Positions 1-8,605 of a DNA stretch of 64,000 nt are shown piece by piece. Position 1 is the first letter of the stretch. Every line of letters begins with the position of its first letter. Origin of the DNA: JAQVEM01 sp964595565 (GTDB lineage: Bacteria; Actinomycetota; Humimicrobiia; Humimicrobiales; Humimicrobiaceae); the NCBI GenBank assembly GCA_964595565.1, contig CAZQQX010000006.1:3774-67773 (forward strand), read 5' to 3'. Below the pieces are notes generated by a model. That model made no database searches and was not told the DNA's origin. It saw only the letters and a program-made list of their open reading frames with translations. The position numbers were made by a program, and so were the translations under genes.

Positions 1-194
1 AGTATGGATTCCTTGGGCTCCCTCTTAAGTAGGAACTCAAAAGATTTTTTTATAAGTTCTTTCGCAGTTATTTTTCCACCGGTTAATTTCCGGTAATAAT
101 CATTATCAAGATTAACTGCATGCTCTGACCTGATACCTTTCTCTTCTACTGTTACCAGGAATCTTCCATCATTTTCTTTTTCTACCTTAATCAT
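1..194 (-). CDS. Conserved hypothetical protein, partial at the window edge
   Basis: The first 64 codons of a minus-strand gene run off the left edge. The ATG at 194 is preceded by a clear GGAGAA ribosome-binding site. The visible part has a short strand-rich N-terminus and then a Lys/Glu-rich helix ending in a 'SFEFLLKREPKESI' stretch. I recall that stretch from small uncharacterised proteins of Actinobacteria and Chloroflexi. No catalytic motif is visible and no function is assigned. It follows ilvD by 31 bp on the same strand and is probably cotranscribed with it. The gene is too short in this window for a standard ORF cut-off. Confidence 0.6.
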   Translation of the reverse strand, partial: MIKVEKENDGRFLVTVEEKGIRSEHAVNLDNDYYRKLTGGKITAKELIKKSFEFLLKREPKESI

Positions 195-225
195 CCAATT
201 CTCCTTTAAAACTTACTTTTCATTA

Positions 226-1968
226 TCAAAGGGACATAACAGCTCCTTTATCAGCACTCTCTACAAATTTTGAATATCTTGCCAGCCACCCGCCTGTAAC
301 TTTTGATTTAAAGGGAGCAATCTTCTTTTTTCTTTTCATTAATTCTTTTTCTGAAAGTTTAACATTTATTTTATGATTATTGACGTCTATTTCAATTATA
401 TCACCATTCTCAATCAGCCCTATTTCGCCACCGCTGGCAGCCTCCGGAGATATGTGACCGATACAGAGCCCCCTTGTACCTCCCGAAAAACGACCATCGG
501 TAATTAAAGCCGCTTTTATATCTGCTCCTCTTATTGCTGCGGTAGGTGCAAGCATTTCCTGCATCCCCGGACCTCCCCTGGGCCCCTCGTAACGTATGAC
601 CACCACATCGCCGTCTTTAACCTTATTTTTTAAGATAGCTTCTAAAGCTTCCTCCTGAGAATTATAAACCAGAGCTTTTCCCTCAAAACAGAGCATATCT
701 TTGTCTACCCCGCTTGTCTTTAAAACAGAGCCATCTTTTGCTATGTTCCCAAAAAGAACCGACAGCCCTCCTTCTGGAGAAAAAGCATTCTCTTGAGGAC
801 GGATTACTTCTCCATCGGGTCCCGGGGTTTTTAATACATAATCTCCTAACTTTCCATAAACAGTTTTAGCCTCAAGGTCAAGCCTGGAGCTTCCGCTTTC
901 ATAAACGGTTCTTAAAATAGCGCCCACGCCCCCTGCTCTGTTAATATCTTCCATGTGAATCTCCGGCCTGGAGGGTGAAACCCTGACCACGTTAGCAGTC
1001 GTTTTTGACAGCTTATTAAGATACCCCAGGTCATAATCTATACCTGCTTCGTGTGCCAGAGCCAGAAGATGCAGGACCGTATTTGTCGAACCCCCCATGG
1101 CCATGTCTAAAATAAAGGCATTATCAATAGATTTCTTATTTAAAATATCCAGGGGCCTGATTTTGTTTTCCATAAGAAAGATAAGTTTTTTTGCTGCTTC
1201 CCTGACCAGTTTTATTCTTTCAGGATTCAATTGAAACTGCCTCTTTTCTCCCTTTACTCTTTCGGTAGCAGGTATGGTACCATTGCCCGGTAAGGCGAAC
1301 CCCAGTACTTCTCCCAGTGAATTCATTGAATTTGCAGTAAACATACCCGCACAGCTCCCGTAACCGGGACATGCAGCCTCGGCCAGCTCTTCCAGTTCTC
1401 TTTTTTTCATTTTTCCACTGCTGCAACGGCCGACAGCTTCGGAAACTGAAATTAAGTCTGTATTGCCCAATCCACTTAACATCGGGCCGCCGCTAACATA
1501 CAGTGAGGGTATGTTAATCCTTACCATAGCATTGTACATGGCAGGAACAATCTTGTCACAGTTGCCCAGGCCGATCCAGGCATCCGGCGGATGGGCGCCA
1601 ATAATAGTTTCTATCTGGTCGGTAATCAGCTCCCTTGAGGGCAGAGAATATTTCATTCCAAAATGCCCCATAGCTATTCCATCTCCGACTGCTCCACCAA
1701 TATTTGCATACCAGACATTCACGCCCTTCTTTTCTAACTCCTCCTTTAAAATAGCCCCCAGTCTATCAAGATGAGCATGGCCGGGAATCTGATTGGTGTA
1801 AGAATTTACTATGGTCACAAAGGGCCTGTCTAAATCTTTTAAGGATTTAATAACCCCTGAGGCCATCATAAGGGATACCCCCGGTAGCATGTGAATTCCT
1901 TCTCTAAAAACGCCGCTTCCTTTTTTTCTGACGTTTAAAATACCTGCGTTTACTGTTCTTCCTTTCAT
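226..1968 (-). CDS. ilvD: Dihydroxy-acid dehydratase
   Basis: This 580-residue protein belongs to the IlvD/Edd family. It dehydrates 2,3-dihydroxy-isovalerate and 2,3-dihydroxy-3-methylvalerate in valine and isoleucine synthesis. Visible motifs are GNCDK (C137), CPGYGSC (C200, C206) and the C-terminal RFSGGTRG...GHISPEA block. The N-terminal motif is PGHAHL rather than PCNxHL, as in the E. coli-type [4Fe-4S] enzymes. The start ATG has an AAGGAG site 8 bp upstream. No other branched-chain gene is nearby, so the operon is split. IlvD is the best assignment; a sugar-acid dehydratase of the same family is less likely given the length and motifs. Confidence 0.93.
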   Translation of the reverse strand: MKGRTVNAGILNVRKKGSGVFREGIHMLPGVSLMMASGVIKSLKDLDRPFVTIVNSYTNQIPGHAHLDRLGAILKEELEKKGVNVWYANIGGAVGDGIAMGHFGMKYSLPSRELITDQIETIIGAHPPDAWIGLGNCDKIVPAMYNAMVRINIPSLYVSGGPMLSGLGNTDLISVSEAVGRCSSGKMKKRELEELAEAACPGYGSCAGMFTANSMNSLGEVLGFALPGNGTIPATERVKGEKRQFQLNPERIKLVREAAKKLIFLMENKIRPLDILNKKSIDNAFILDMAMGGSTNTVLHLLALAHEAGIDYDLGYLNKLSKTTANVVRVSPSRPEIHMEDINRAGGVGAILRTVYESGSSRLDLEAKTVYGKLGDYVLKTPGPDGEVIRPQENAFSPEGGLSVLFGNIAKDGSVLKTSGVDKDMLCFEGKALVYNSQEEALEAILKNKVKDGDVVVIRYEGPRGGPGMQEMLAPTAAIRGADIKAALITDGRFSGGTRGLCIGHISPEAASGGEIGLIENGDIIEIDVNNHKINVKLSEKELMKRKKKIAPFKSKVTGGWLARYSKFVESADKGAVMSL

Positions 1969-2282
1969 TATTTTTACTCCTTTTTAAGACCAATTAAAAA
2001 AAATTAAAAAAACTTCATGTTAATAACTAAATAATGCCTTTAATATTTAAAAAAGATGTCCCCGCACCTTTCAAATCCCCATCCAATTATAATTTGAATC
2101 TTTTTTATAATCCATAGTTTTAAGTTAAGATTTAATACTTCTTTTTTTATTTTTTAACCGTTTCCCGCGTTTATTTACTATCACTCTTTGATAATTAATA
2201 AGAGAAGGATTTATAAAATATATGTGCTATCTGTCAGCCCGGAAATAACAATATCTATCTACAATTTTCTCATCCTGCGCAA
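1969..2282 (-). other. ilvD upstream region with a possible leader structure
   Basis: This 314 bp AT-rich gap separates gpmA from ilvD. Read on the minus strand it holds a promoter-like pair near 2210-2237, then a perfect 7-bp inverted repeat TTCAAAT/ATTTGAA (arms 2092-2098 and 2070-2076). Next come a GC-rich stretch and a run of six T (about 2049-2054). Overlapping foldings of that region could act as antiterminator and terminator. No T-box sequence and no Leu/Ile/Val-rich leader peptide was found. The regulatory reading is inference only. Confidence 0.25.
2210..2237 (-). promoter_or_regulatory. Candidate sigma-70 type promoter for ilvD
   Basis: On the minus strand CTGACA (2232-2237) and TATAAA (2210-2215) are separated by 16 bp. 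The expected start lies about 235 bp upstream of the ilvD ATG, leaving a long leader. In such AT-rich sequence chance matches are common, so this is only a candidate. Confidence 0.35.
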
Positions 2283-3023
2283 TCAGTTCAGTTCTCCCGC
2301 GACACTTTTAATTTTCTTTTCTGCTCCTTCCGGGTCACCATAGTAATAATGTCCGGTAACCTTGAGATCAGAATCAAATTCATAAGCAAAAGGTATTCCT
2401 GTAGGGATATTAAGCTCTATGACATCCTCGTCAGATATATTATCCAGATATTTAACCAGAGCCCTCAGGCTGTTTCCATGAGCCGCTACCAGCACCTTTT
2501 TACCCTTTTTTACTTCGGAAATAATATCATCTGCCCAGTAAGGAATTAATCTTTCCTGAACATCTCTCAGGCTCTCGGTAACAGGAAGTAAACTTTTATC
2601 CACATTTCTGTATTTAATATCGTTACCCGGGTACCTTTTATCTCTAACATCCAGGGCAGGGGGTTTTACATCGTAGCTTCTCCGCCACATCATGACTTTA
2701 TTTTTTCCATATTTCCTGGCAGTTCCGGGCTTGCTGAGGCCCTGAAGTGCCCCGTAATGCCGCTCATTCAACCTCCAGCTCTTCCTTACCGGTATCCACA
2801 TCAGGTCCATCCGGTAAAGGATTGTCCACAGTGTCCTTATTGCTTTCTTAAGATAGGAGGTGAAAGCAATATCAAAATATAATCCTTCTTTTTTTAAAAT
2901 AAAAGCCGCCTTTCTGGCCTCTCTTATACCCCCGGGGGTCAGGTCCACATCAGACCATCCGGTAAAAATTTTCTTTTTGTTCCAGATGCTCTGCCCATGC
3001 CTTATAAATACCACCCTGTACAT
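2283..3023 (-). CDS. gpmA: 2,3-bisphosphoglycerate-dependent phosphoglycerate mutase
   Basis: The 246-residue product matches the usual GpmA length. It interconverts 3- and 2-phosphoglycerate in glycolysis and gluconeogenesis through a phosphohistidine. The RHG motif gives the phospho-acceptor H9; LNERHYG supplies the catalytic Glu near 87; AAHGNS carries the second histidine near 182. The long GALQGLSK...MMWRRSYD insert separates dPGM from the shorter cobalamin-type phosphatases of the same superfamily. It stands alone, with a 186 bp gap to the PfkB kinase gene upstream and a 314 bp gap to ilvD downstream. Confidence 0.92.
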   Translation of the reverse strand: MYRVVFIRHGQSIWNKKKIFTGWSDVDLTPGGIREARKAAFILKKEGLYFDIAFTSYLKKAIRTLWTILYRMDLMWIPVRKSWRLNERHYGALQGLSKPGTARKYGKNKVMMWRRSYDVKPPALDVRDKRYPGNDIKYRNVDKSLLPVTESLRDVQERLIPYWADDIISEVKKGKKVLVAAHGNSLRALVKYLDNISDEDVIELNIPTGIPFAYEFDSDLKVTGHYYYGDPEGAEKKIKSVAGELN

Positions 3024-3209
3024 AAAAATACTCCTTCATTCGCTAGCTTTATCAGCCACAGCAACCAGTTATTATATTAAATTAAATACCTGTGTAACAA
3101 CGATAGCGCCTAACATACTATTAGCTACCGGCATTATTTCCTGCTACTCCGGGGATATTAAATCTATATTCATACAGCAGTTCCGTGTAATATTAATAAA
3201 TTAAAGGGG

Positions 3210-4202
3210 TCAATCTGTTCTCTCTATTTTTACTTCTGTTTTTAGAACTTCTTTTTCTGCCTGCTCGTATGTAAGTAATTTTTCCTTCGCGCCCCTGTAC
3301 TGCAATACAGATTTTGAATTTACCGCAGCAAGTTTAAGGGCATATCCAACACCTTTATTTTTAATAATGCCGGCCAGAAACGAGGCTGCAAAAGAGTCCC
3401 CGGCGCCGGTAGTCTCCACCACCCTAACATTTGGGGGATATAATATGAAACGCCTGTTTTTATCATCCATGCAGTGGACAGGTCCGGCTCCGTCAGTTAT
3501 TATCACTATCCCCGGGCCAAGCTCTTTTAAGGACCTCAGCTTGTTTGATTTTCTCTTCTTACCTACCAGAATATCCGCTTCCTCTTCATTAAGTACAAGA
3601 ATAGTGGTGTTTTTAATGATTTCATTTAAAAAGTCCACGCCTTTTTCACACAGATAATTGCTCGGGTTAAACAATATTTTTATATTATTTTTCACGGCAT
3701 AACGGGAAAGTTTTTCCATGGTTTTAAAAGATTCTCCCATCATGCTGGTCATACAGAGCCACCGGGTTTTTATTTTTTTCAGGTCAATTTCATCATAGAA
3801 AAGAAAATCATTTATTCCCTTGTAGACGAGCACGGTTCTCCTTTTCTCCAGACTATCAAGAATAACAGAATAGCCTGTTCTGTAATTTTTATAATTATCC
3901 TCAACCCCCAGAAAATCTATTTTTTCCTTTTTCAGGTTCTCCAGAATATCCATTGACCTTATATTTTTTGCAAGTTTACCGATGTATCCCGTCTTTAATC
4001 CCAGTCTCGAAAGGCAAACTGCGGTATTGGTTCCACCGCCCCCGATATAAAAATCAAGTTTATCTATCAATAATTTTGACCCTACAGGATAGGATATATA
4101 GTGCTCTTCTTCGTTAAGCGTCCTTATATAAAATGATCTGGTCTTATCGGTATAAACAAATACGTCAGTGGTATTTGACCCTATTGTTATTACGTCATAC
4201 AT
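3210..4202 (-). CDS. PfkB-family carbohydrate/nucleoside kinase
   Basis: This is a ribokinase-like kinase of 330 residues from the chosen start. The N-terminal GGGGTNTAV glycine loop binds the sugar, and the C-terminal TTGAGDSFAASFLAG motif carries the catalytic Asp and the anion hole. The frame extends upstream to 4244, but that stretch contains the ribosome-binding site AAGGAGG placed correctly for the ATG at 4202, so the shorter start is preferred. The substrate cannot be read from sequence; ribokinase, adenosine-kinase and fructokinase relatives all share these motifs. The neighbours do not form an obvious pathway with it. Confidence 0.82.
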   Translation of the reverse strand: MYDVITIGSNTTDVFVYTDKTRSFYIRTLNEEEHYISYPVGSKLLIDKLDFYIGGGGTNTAVCLSRLGLKTGYIGKLAKNIRSMDILENLKKEKIDFLGVEDNYKNYRTGYSVILDSLEKRRTVLVYKGINDFLFYDEIDLKKIKTRWLCMTSMMGESFKTMEKLSRYAVKNNIKILFNPSNYLCEKGVDFLNEIIKNTTILVLNEEEADILVGKKRKSNKLRSLKELGPGIVIITDGAGPVHCMDDKNRRFILYPPNVRVVETTGAGDSFAASFLAGIIKNKGVGYALKLAAVNSKSVLQYRGAKEKLLTYEQAEKEVLKTEVKIERTD

Positions 4203-4469
4203 ATAATATTTTTCCTCCTTAATATTCTCCTTCCCCGGCGACAATCTTTATTTAAATGCAGGTATAAAAATCCTGCTCCGCCATTACCAGCCAAAAAAAG
4301 AAATGAGGTTACCATTTAAAAGAAGTGGGATTCCGCCTACCGGAAGTGGAATTTTAATTTTTTGTTTCATTGTATCGCTGAGCTCCCATAACCGGGGAAA
4401 ATTACTGTATTACTATTCCGTTCATATAAATTTCATATCCTGCATTCATCTACTTCAAATTAAGTTAAT

Positions 4470-5153
4470 TTAATCTCCGTAACCGGGGAAATAATCTACT
4501 ATCATATTCTCTTCTTTTAAATTCATTTCCAGCAGGGTTTTTACTATTATCTCTACCATCTTTCGAGGTCCTGAGGTGTAATAAACACTGTTAAAGATAT
4601 CACTGACACTTCTTTTTATTACATCACTGTCTATTAATCGTGGCTCAATTATGTAATTTAAATCCAGCCAGTCATTACTGGCTGCCAGCCCGTCCAGAAC
4701 ATCCTTAAAAACAATATCCATGTTTTTGTTCCCGTAAAGCACAGTTATATCAGGACCCCTGCCCCTATGGGCAAGATCAAGCATAATAGAACGGTAGGGA
4801 GTAACACCTATGCCCCCGGCTATGAAAACAAATTTTTTATCCTCACTTTTAATTGTAAAATCACCCTGGATATCAGATGCTTCAACAATGCTACCCGGCT
4901 CCAGATTATAAAGAGCCCTTTTGAAAGAACTCCCTTTTTTAAAATCAAACCTGGTGGTAAGCATAATATTTTTCTCATGGGGAGCAGAAGATATGGTAAA
5001 ATGCCTTTCTATCCCTCTGCTATCAGGATTCCTGTGGGGTATGCGATAAAAAACAAACTGACCGGCTTTCCAGTATATTTCCTTTTCTGGTTTAAAAATA
5101 AAAGAAAATGTATCCCTGGTTTCCTTAATCCTTTTAATTAGCTCAACTCTCAT
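4470..5153 (-). CDS. Ferredoxin/flavodoxin-NAD(P)H reductase-like flavoprotein
   Basis: The 227-residue protein has an FNR-type layout without a ferredoxin domain. The N-terminal FAD-binding barrel carries RHFTISSAP near residue 50, and the C-terminal nucleotide-binding half carries AGGIGVTPYRS near 110. The C-terminus ends DYFPGYGD, as in single-chain oxidoreductases of this family. The usual Cys of the CGP motif is Ser (YYTSGPRKM), which may change hydride-transfer behaviour. No partner reductase or iron-sulfur subunit lies beside it, so the electron partner is unknown. The gene stands alone between gaps of 267 and 403 bp. Confidence 0.8.
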   Translation of the reverse strand: MRVELIKRIKETRDTFSFIFKPEKEIYWKAGQFVFYRIPHRNPDSRGIERHFTISSAPHEKNIMLTTRFDFKKGSSFKRALYNLEPGSIVEASDIQGDFTIKSEDKKFVFIAGGIGVTPYRSIMLDLAHRGRGPDITVLYGNKNMDIVFKDVLDGLAASNDWLDLNYIIEPRLIDSDVIKRSVSDIFNSVYYTSGPRKMVEIIVKTLLEMNLKEENMIVDYFPGYGD

Positions 5154-5556
5154 CAGGCTAGTGCGCCTTTCTGCTTCTAATTATCTATAAGAAGACCGGT
5201 AGAAATTAATTAATTAATTAAATAAAAAGTTTTATAAAAATCTTTATATTTAAAATATCATATAAACCCTCTTTTTTTAAGTTTTACTTTTAACAAAATT
5301 TTTACTGTATAATAATTAAACTCTTTGCCTTTGCAGTAGAAAATAGCCAGAGACCTGTTATAGAGAGAAAGACCGGGATATTCTTTACTATCTGAAACCA
5401 TACCGGTAATCTAAAACAGTTTCCGATAGAACTCTGTAACAAAAATAAGCTGTTCTGCTATTATAAATATAATAACTACCATTAGAGCAGCAGGGCCTGG
5501 CAGGATCAATTAAAAACTATAGTAAAATTAAATACGGCGGTCATTGGAGGTTAAAT
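5154..5556. other. Divergent intergenic region between the reductase and fpg
   Basis: This 403 bp gap must hold the start signals of the minus-strand reductase and the plus-strand repair group. It contains an AATTAATTAATTAATTA tract near 5205-5221 and a TGTATAAT extended -10-like sequence near 5306-5313 on the plus strand without a convincing -35 box. No open frame with a ribosome-binding site and no RNA gene was recognised. Confidence 0.4.
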
Positions 5557-6345
5557 ATGCCGGAGTTACCTGATGTAGAACACTTCAGGCGCATTTTCTA
5601 TCATACTTCTTTAAATAAGGAGATTATAAATGTTAAAAGACTGGATTCTAAAATAATAAAGAATACCGGCATACAATCTTTTAAAGAATGCCTTACGGGC
5701 TCAAAATTCATCACCACGGAAAGGCAGGGAAAATATCTTTTTGCAAAGACCAGCAAGGAAAAATGGGTTGTCTTTCATTTTGGCATGACTGGAAATTTTA
5801 TTTATCAGAAGAATAAAAATAATATCCCCGAACATACCAGGGCCCATTTTGAATTTAGGGATTCAGCAATTTCATATATATCCGTGAGAAAACTGGGAAA
5901 AATTTTTCTGGTTGATTCAAAACAATCTTTTATAGAACAAAAAAAATTAGGGCCAGATGCACTGGACATAAATCTTAAGACATTCAGCAAAAAAATTAAA
6001 AACAAAAAAAAGATAAAATCAGCATTCCTTGACCAGTCAGTTATTGCAGGAGTGGGAAATATGTATGCTGATGAGATATTGTTCCAGTCCGGTATTCATC
6101 CTGAAACCAGAGCCGATAGCCTCAGTGATGAATCCATTAAGAAATTACACCGGAATACTCTTAAAATATTAAGGACTGCAATAGATAGAAAAGTTGATAT
6201 AGACAAATTCCCTGATAACTGGCTCATACTTAAAAGAAAAATAGAGGCAGACTGTCCGTATGAATGTGGCGGGAAAATTAAAAGGATAAAAATTAACAAC
6301 AGGTCTACCTATTACTGTCCTGTATGTCAGAAATTGCAAAAATAA
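5557..6345 (+). CDS. mutM: Fpg/Nei-family DNA glycosylase/AP lyase
   Basis: This 262-residue protein belongs to the formamidopyrimidine-DNA glycosylase family, which excises oxidised bases and cleaves the resulting abasic site. It begins MPELPDVE, giving the N-terminal proline nucleophile and the following Glu after Met removal. The beta-hairpin lysine sits in RQGKYLF near 60, and a helix-two-turn-helix near DQSVIAGVGNMYADEIL. The C-terminal zinc finger has spacing Cx3C-x16-Cx2C, one residue longer than usual in the first pair. The usual RRFG loop reads RKLG, so base specificity may differ from 8-oxoguanine. The start has TTGGAGG 8 bp upstream. It opens a plus-strand DNA-repair group. Confidence 0.87.
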   Translation: MPELPDVEHFRRIFYHTSLNKEIINVKRLDSKIIKNTGIQSFKECLTGSKFITTERQGKYLFAKTSKEKWVVFHFGMTGNFIYQKNKNNIPEHTRAHFEFRDSAISYISVRKLGKIFLVDSKQSFIEQKKLGPDALDINLKTFSKKIKNKKKIKSAFLDQSVIAGVGNMYADEILFQSGIHPETRADSLSDESIKKLHRNTLKILRTAIDRKVDIDKFPDNWLILKRKIEADCPYECGGKIKRIKINNRSTYYCPVCQKLQK

Positions 6346-6574
6346 GTTTTAGGGACTGCTTTCATTAATATTAATATTATCATTATTATTATATTTTCTT
6401 TTCTCTTTCCTTATTAATGGTTAATACTATTATTCTTTTATAATTTTACGGCCCGCGATTTATTGCCCGGTAATGAAAAATAAGGGTACCTATAATAAAT
6501 CTGTATTCTTGTTAAAATTCCCAATTGCTTCTAAAATTAAAAGATAAAGAAAATAAATTATATTTCTTAATTCT

Positions 6575-7150
6575 ATGAATGACCTGGACCAGTATAAGAA
6601 AAAAAGAGATTTTGGAAAAACCGGCGAGCCTGGAGCTAAAATAAAGAAAGGCAAAAGCAATAATCTTATTTACGTTATCCAGAAACATAAGGCAAGCAAT
6701 CTGCATTATGATTTAAGGCTGGAATTAAACGGGGTTCTTAAATCCTGGGCAATCCCAAAAGGGCCTTCTGCTGACCCTTCGCAGAAGAAACTCGCAGTAC
6801 CCACTGAAGACCACCCTATTGATTATGCTTACTTTGAGGGGGTAATCCCCGCCGGACAGTATGGGGCAGGAACTGTTATTGTCTGGGATAAAGGAACCTA
6901 TAAAAATCTAAAAGATAACATTTCTCTTAAAGAGGCCTACCGGAAAGGTAGGTTAGAAATTTTTATTGATGGAGAAAAATTAAAGGGTGGCTATGCCTTA
7001 ATCAGAACCGGGAAAAATCAGGAAACCGACCGCCGGTGGCTCCTGATAAAAATGAAAGATAGCTATGCAGATGCCAGAAGAAATCCGGTAAAGACCGAGC
7101 CCAATTCGGTTATAAGCAATAAAACCATCGAAGAACTGGAAGAAAAATAA
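6575..7150 (+). CDS. Stand-alone LigD-type DNA 3'-phosphoesterase
   Basis: The 191 residues correspond to the N-terminal phosphoesterase domain of bacterial NHEJ ligase D. That domain trims 3'-phosphate and 3'-ribonucleotide ends. Diagnostic segments are IQKHKASNLHYDLRLE near 36-51 with the catalytic His and Arg residues, SWAIPKGPS, TEDHPIDYAYFEGVIP and GAGTVIVWDKG. No ligase or polymerase domain follows, and no ku gene is in view, so this is the free-standing form. It starts 229 bp after the glycosylase and ends 7 bp before the DUF72 gene. The ribosome-binding site is weak, but homology begins right at the ATG. Confidence 0.87.
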   Translation: MNDLDQYKKKRDFGKTGEPGAKIKKGKSNNLIYVIQKHKASNLHYDLRLELNGVLKSWAIPKGPSADPSQKKLAVPTEDHPIDYAYFEGVIPAGQYGAGTVIVWDKGTYKNLKDNISLKEAYRKGRLEIFIDGEKLKGGYALIRTGKNQETDRRWLLIKMKDSYADARRNPVKTEPNSVISNKTIEELEEK

Positions 7151-7157
7151 TTTAATA

Positions 7158-7892
7158 ATGGCTCATAAACATAAAATATTTATAGGAACATCAGGCTGGA
7201 ACTATAAAAGCTGGAAAAAAAAGTTTTATCCTGAAGAATTGTCTCAGAAAGAATGGCTTAGCTATTATTCAAAAAAATTTAATTCAGTTGAGATAAACAA
7301 TACTTTTTACCAGCTCCCCGGTAAAAACACCTTCCGTAACTGGTCCTCCAGTACACCTGAAAGCTTTACCTTTTCGGTTAAAGCCTCGAGGTATATAACT
7401 CACCTTAAAAAATTAAATGATTGTGATGACGCTGTTAGCAGGCTAATTGACCATTCCACAGGGCTCGGTAAAAAGCTTGGAATTTTTTTATTCCAGCTGC
7501 CGGGTAATCAGCACAGAGATAAAAAAAAATTAAAAAAATTTTTATCTCTGCTGCCGGATAAATACAGATATGTCTTTGAGTTCAGGCATGACTCCTGGTT
7601 TGATAATGATATATTTGAACTCCTGGACAATAATAACTGCGGAATAGTAATTAATTCTTCACCTGACTTTCCTTTTTATGACATTGCTACAGGAAAGATA
7701 TGTTATATAAGAATGCACGGCAGTAAAACCCTGTATTCATCCAGATATACAGATAAAGAACTAAAAAATTTTGCAGAGATAGTGCTTAAATACCATAAAA
7801 AAGGGTATGAATTATTTGTATTTTTTAATAATGACGTTCACGGCTATGCAGTAGAAAATGCAGATACCCTGCAGAAAATTATTATATCTTAA
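7158..7892 (+). CDS. DUF72 (YecE-like) family protein
   Basis: The 244-residue protein is a DUF72 family member with a predicted TIM-barrel fold. Typical segments are the N-terminal IGTSGWNYKSWKKKFYPEEL, then FNSVEINNTFYQLP, FEFRHDSW, IRMHG, and a C-terminal VFFNNDVHGYAVENA. Its biochemical role is unsettled; members often sit near DNA-repair genes, as here. Only 7 bp separate it from the phosphoesterase, so translation is probably coupled. It ends just before, and convergent with, the FAD-oxidoreductase remnant on the other strand. Confidence 0.85.
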   Translation: MAHKHKIFIGTSGWNYKSWKKKFYPEELSQKEWLSYYSKKFNSVEINNTFYQLPGKNTFRNWSSSTPESFTFSVKASRYITHLKKLNDCDDAVSRLIDHSTGLGKKLGIFLFQLPGNQHRDKKKLKKFLSLLPDKYRYVFEFRHDSWFDNDIFELLDNNNCGIVINSSPDFPFYDIATGKICYIRMHGSKTLYSSRYTDKELKNFAEIVLKYHKKGYELFVFFNNDVHGYAVENADTLQKIIIS

Positions 7893-7899
7893 ATGCCCT

Positions 7900-8105
7900 A
7901 TTTTTTAACATTGAAAACAGTATTCCTGAATTTTCAAAAGCCCTGATGCCTTAATCAAAAAGATACCATGGAGGCTAAAAAAACTTACCAGCCCTCCTGT
8001 ATTGGGAGTTTTTTCATAGATTAGAGCACGGACACCATTTTTATTCATGTAGGCTGCACAGGTTAAATCAGTCAGACCGGCACCTACTACAATCACATCA
8101 TAATA
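7900..8105 (-). pseudogene. Remnant of a FAD-dependent (phytoene-desaturase-like) oxidoreductase
   Basis: Only the N-terminal ~70 residues of a FAD/NAD(P)-binding amine-oxidase-like protein remain. YYDVIVVGAG (the dinucleotide fold) is followed by LTCAAYMNKNG and a YEKTPNTGG segment. The frame then breaks near 7965: a one-base shift moves the homologous reading (YLFD, then GIRAFENSGILFSMLKN) to another frame, and a TAA at 7951-7953 interrupts it. The rest of the gene, normally over 450 residues, is missing. There is no start codon at the expected place. This is a decayed gene, not a short protein. Confidence 0.72.
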
Positions 8106-8186
8106 ATTTATTAGGGCTGCCCACCCTGCGATAAAAAAACTACAGACTTAATATGTATTCTACCCATATTAATTACTGCACCATAA

Positions 8187-8238
8187 TAATTAGTCTGGAT
8201 AGGTTTAAAAACAAGCCTGTTCCTATCCAGGTTAATTA
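8187..8238. repeat. 17-bp inverted repeat between two gene remnants
   Basis: Arms 8187-8203 and 8222-8238 are complementary over 17 positions, two of them G-U wobbles, around an 18-nt loop. A second smaller hairpin, GGAGCTTCAAAGCTCC, lies at 8246-8261, immediately after the SDR remnant on its own strand. Neither is followed by a strong T-run in a consistent direction. They could be a decayed terminator or the end of a lost element. Confidence 0.5.
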
Positions 8239-8275
8239 TTCTCCTGGAGCTTCAAAGCTCCTTAACCTGCCTTTT

Positions 8276-8602
8276 CTAATAAGCGCTCCAACCGCCATCC
8301 GCAATAACTACTGCTCCATTTACAAAGCTGGAGTCCTGACTTGCTAAAAATAAGGCTATGGAAGCAATTTCTTTAGATTTTCCAGCCCCGGGGTTAAGCT
8401 TCATACCCGGGGTGGCTCTTTCCATTCCGAATTGGCTCGGTTCAGTTATTGTATCCCCTATACTGTTCTCTACTGCGCCCGGAACTATAGCATTACACCT
8501 AATACCCTTTTTAGCGTACTGGAACCCAACATTTTTAGTTAAACCTACTATTGCATGTTTTGAAGCAGTATAAACAGCACCTGCTCTGAGATAACAGACA
8601 TA
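8276..8602 (-). pseudogene. C-terminal remnant of a short-chain dehydrogenase/reductase
   Basis: About 105 residues match the C-terminal 40% of a classical SDR. They include the catalytic YxxxK (YTASK), KGIRCNAIVPGAV and the terminal FVNGAVVIADGGWSAY. The Rossmann TGxxxGxG motif and the catalytic Ser region are absent. Upstream of the YTASK segment there are only about 180 bp of unrelated sequence before ssrA. A short open frame from an ATG at 8611 exists, but without the nucleotide-binding half it cannot be an active SDR. It is probably a deletion product. Confidence 0.72.
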
Positions 8603-8605
8603 TTT

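Noticed and set aside
3210..4244. Longer N-terminus of the PfkB kinase
   Set aside because: The extra 14 codons contain the ribosome-binding site of the ATG at 4202.
5203..5222. AATTAATTAATTAATTA tract as an origin or attachment site
   Set aside because: It is a short simple repeat in AT-rich intergenic DNA; no DnaA boxes or flanking repeats are present.
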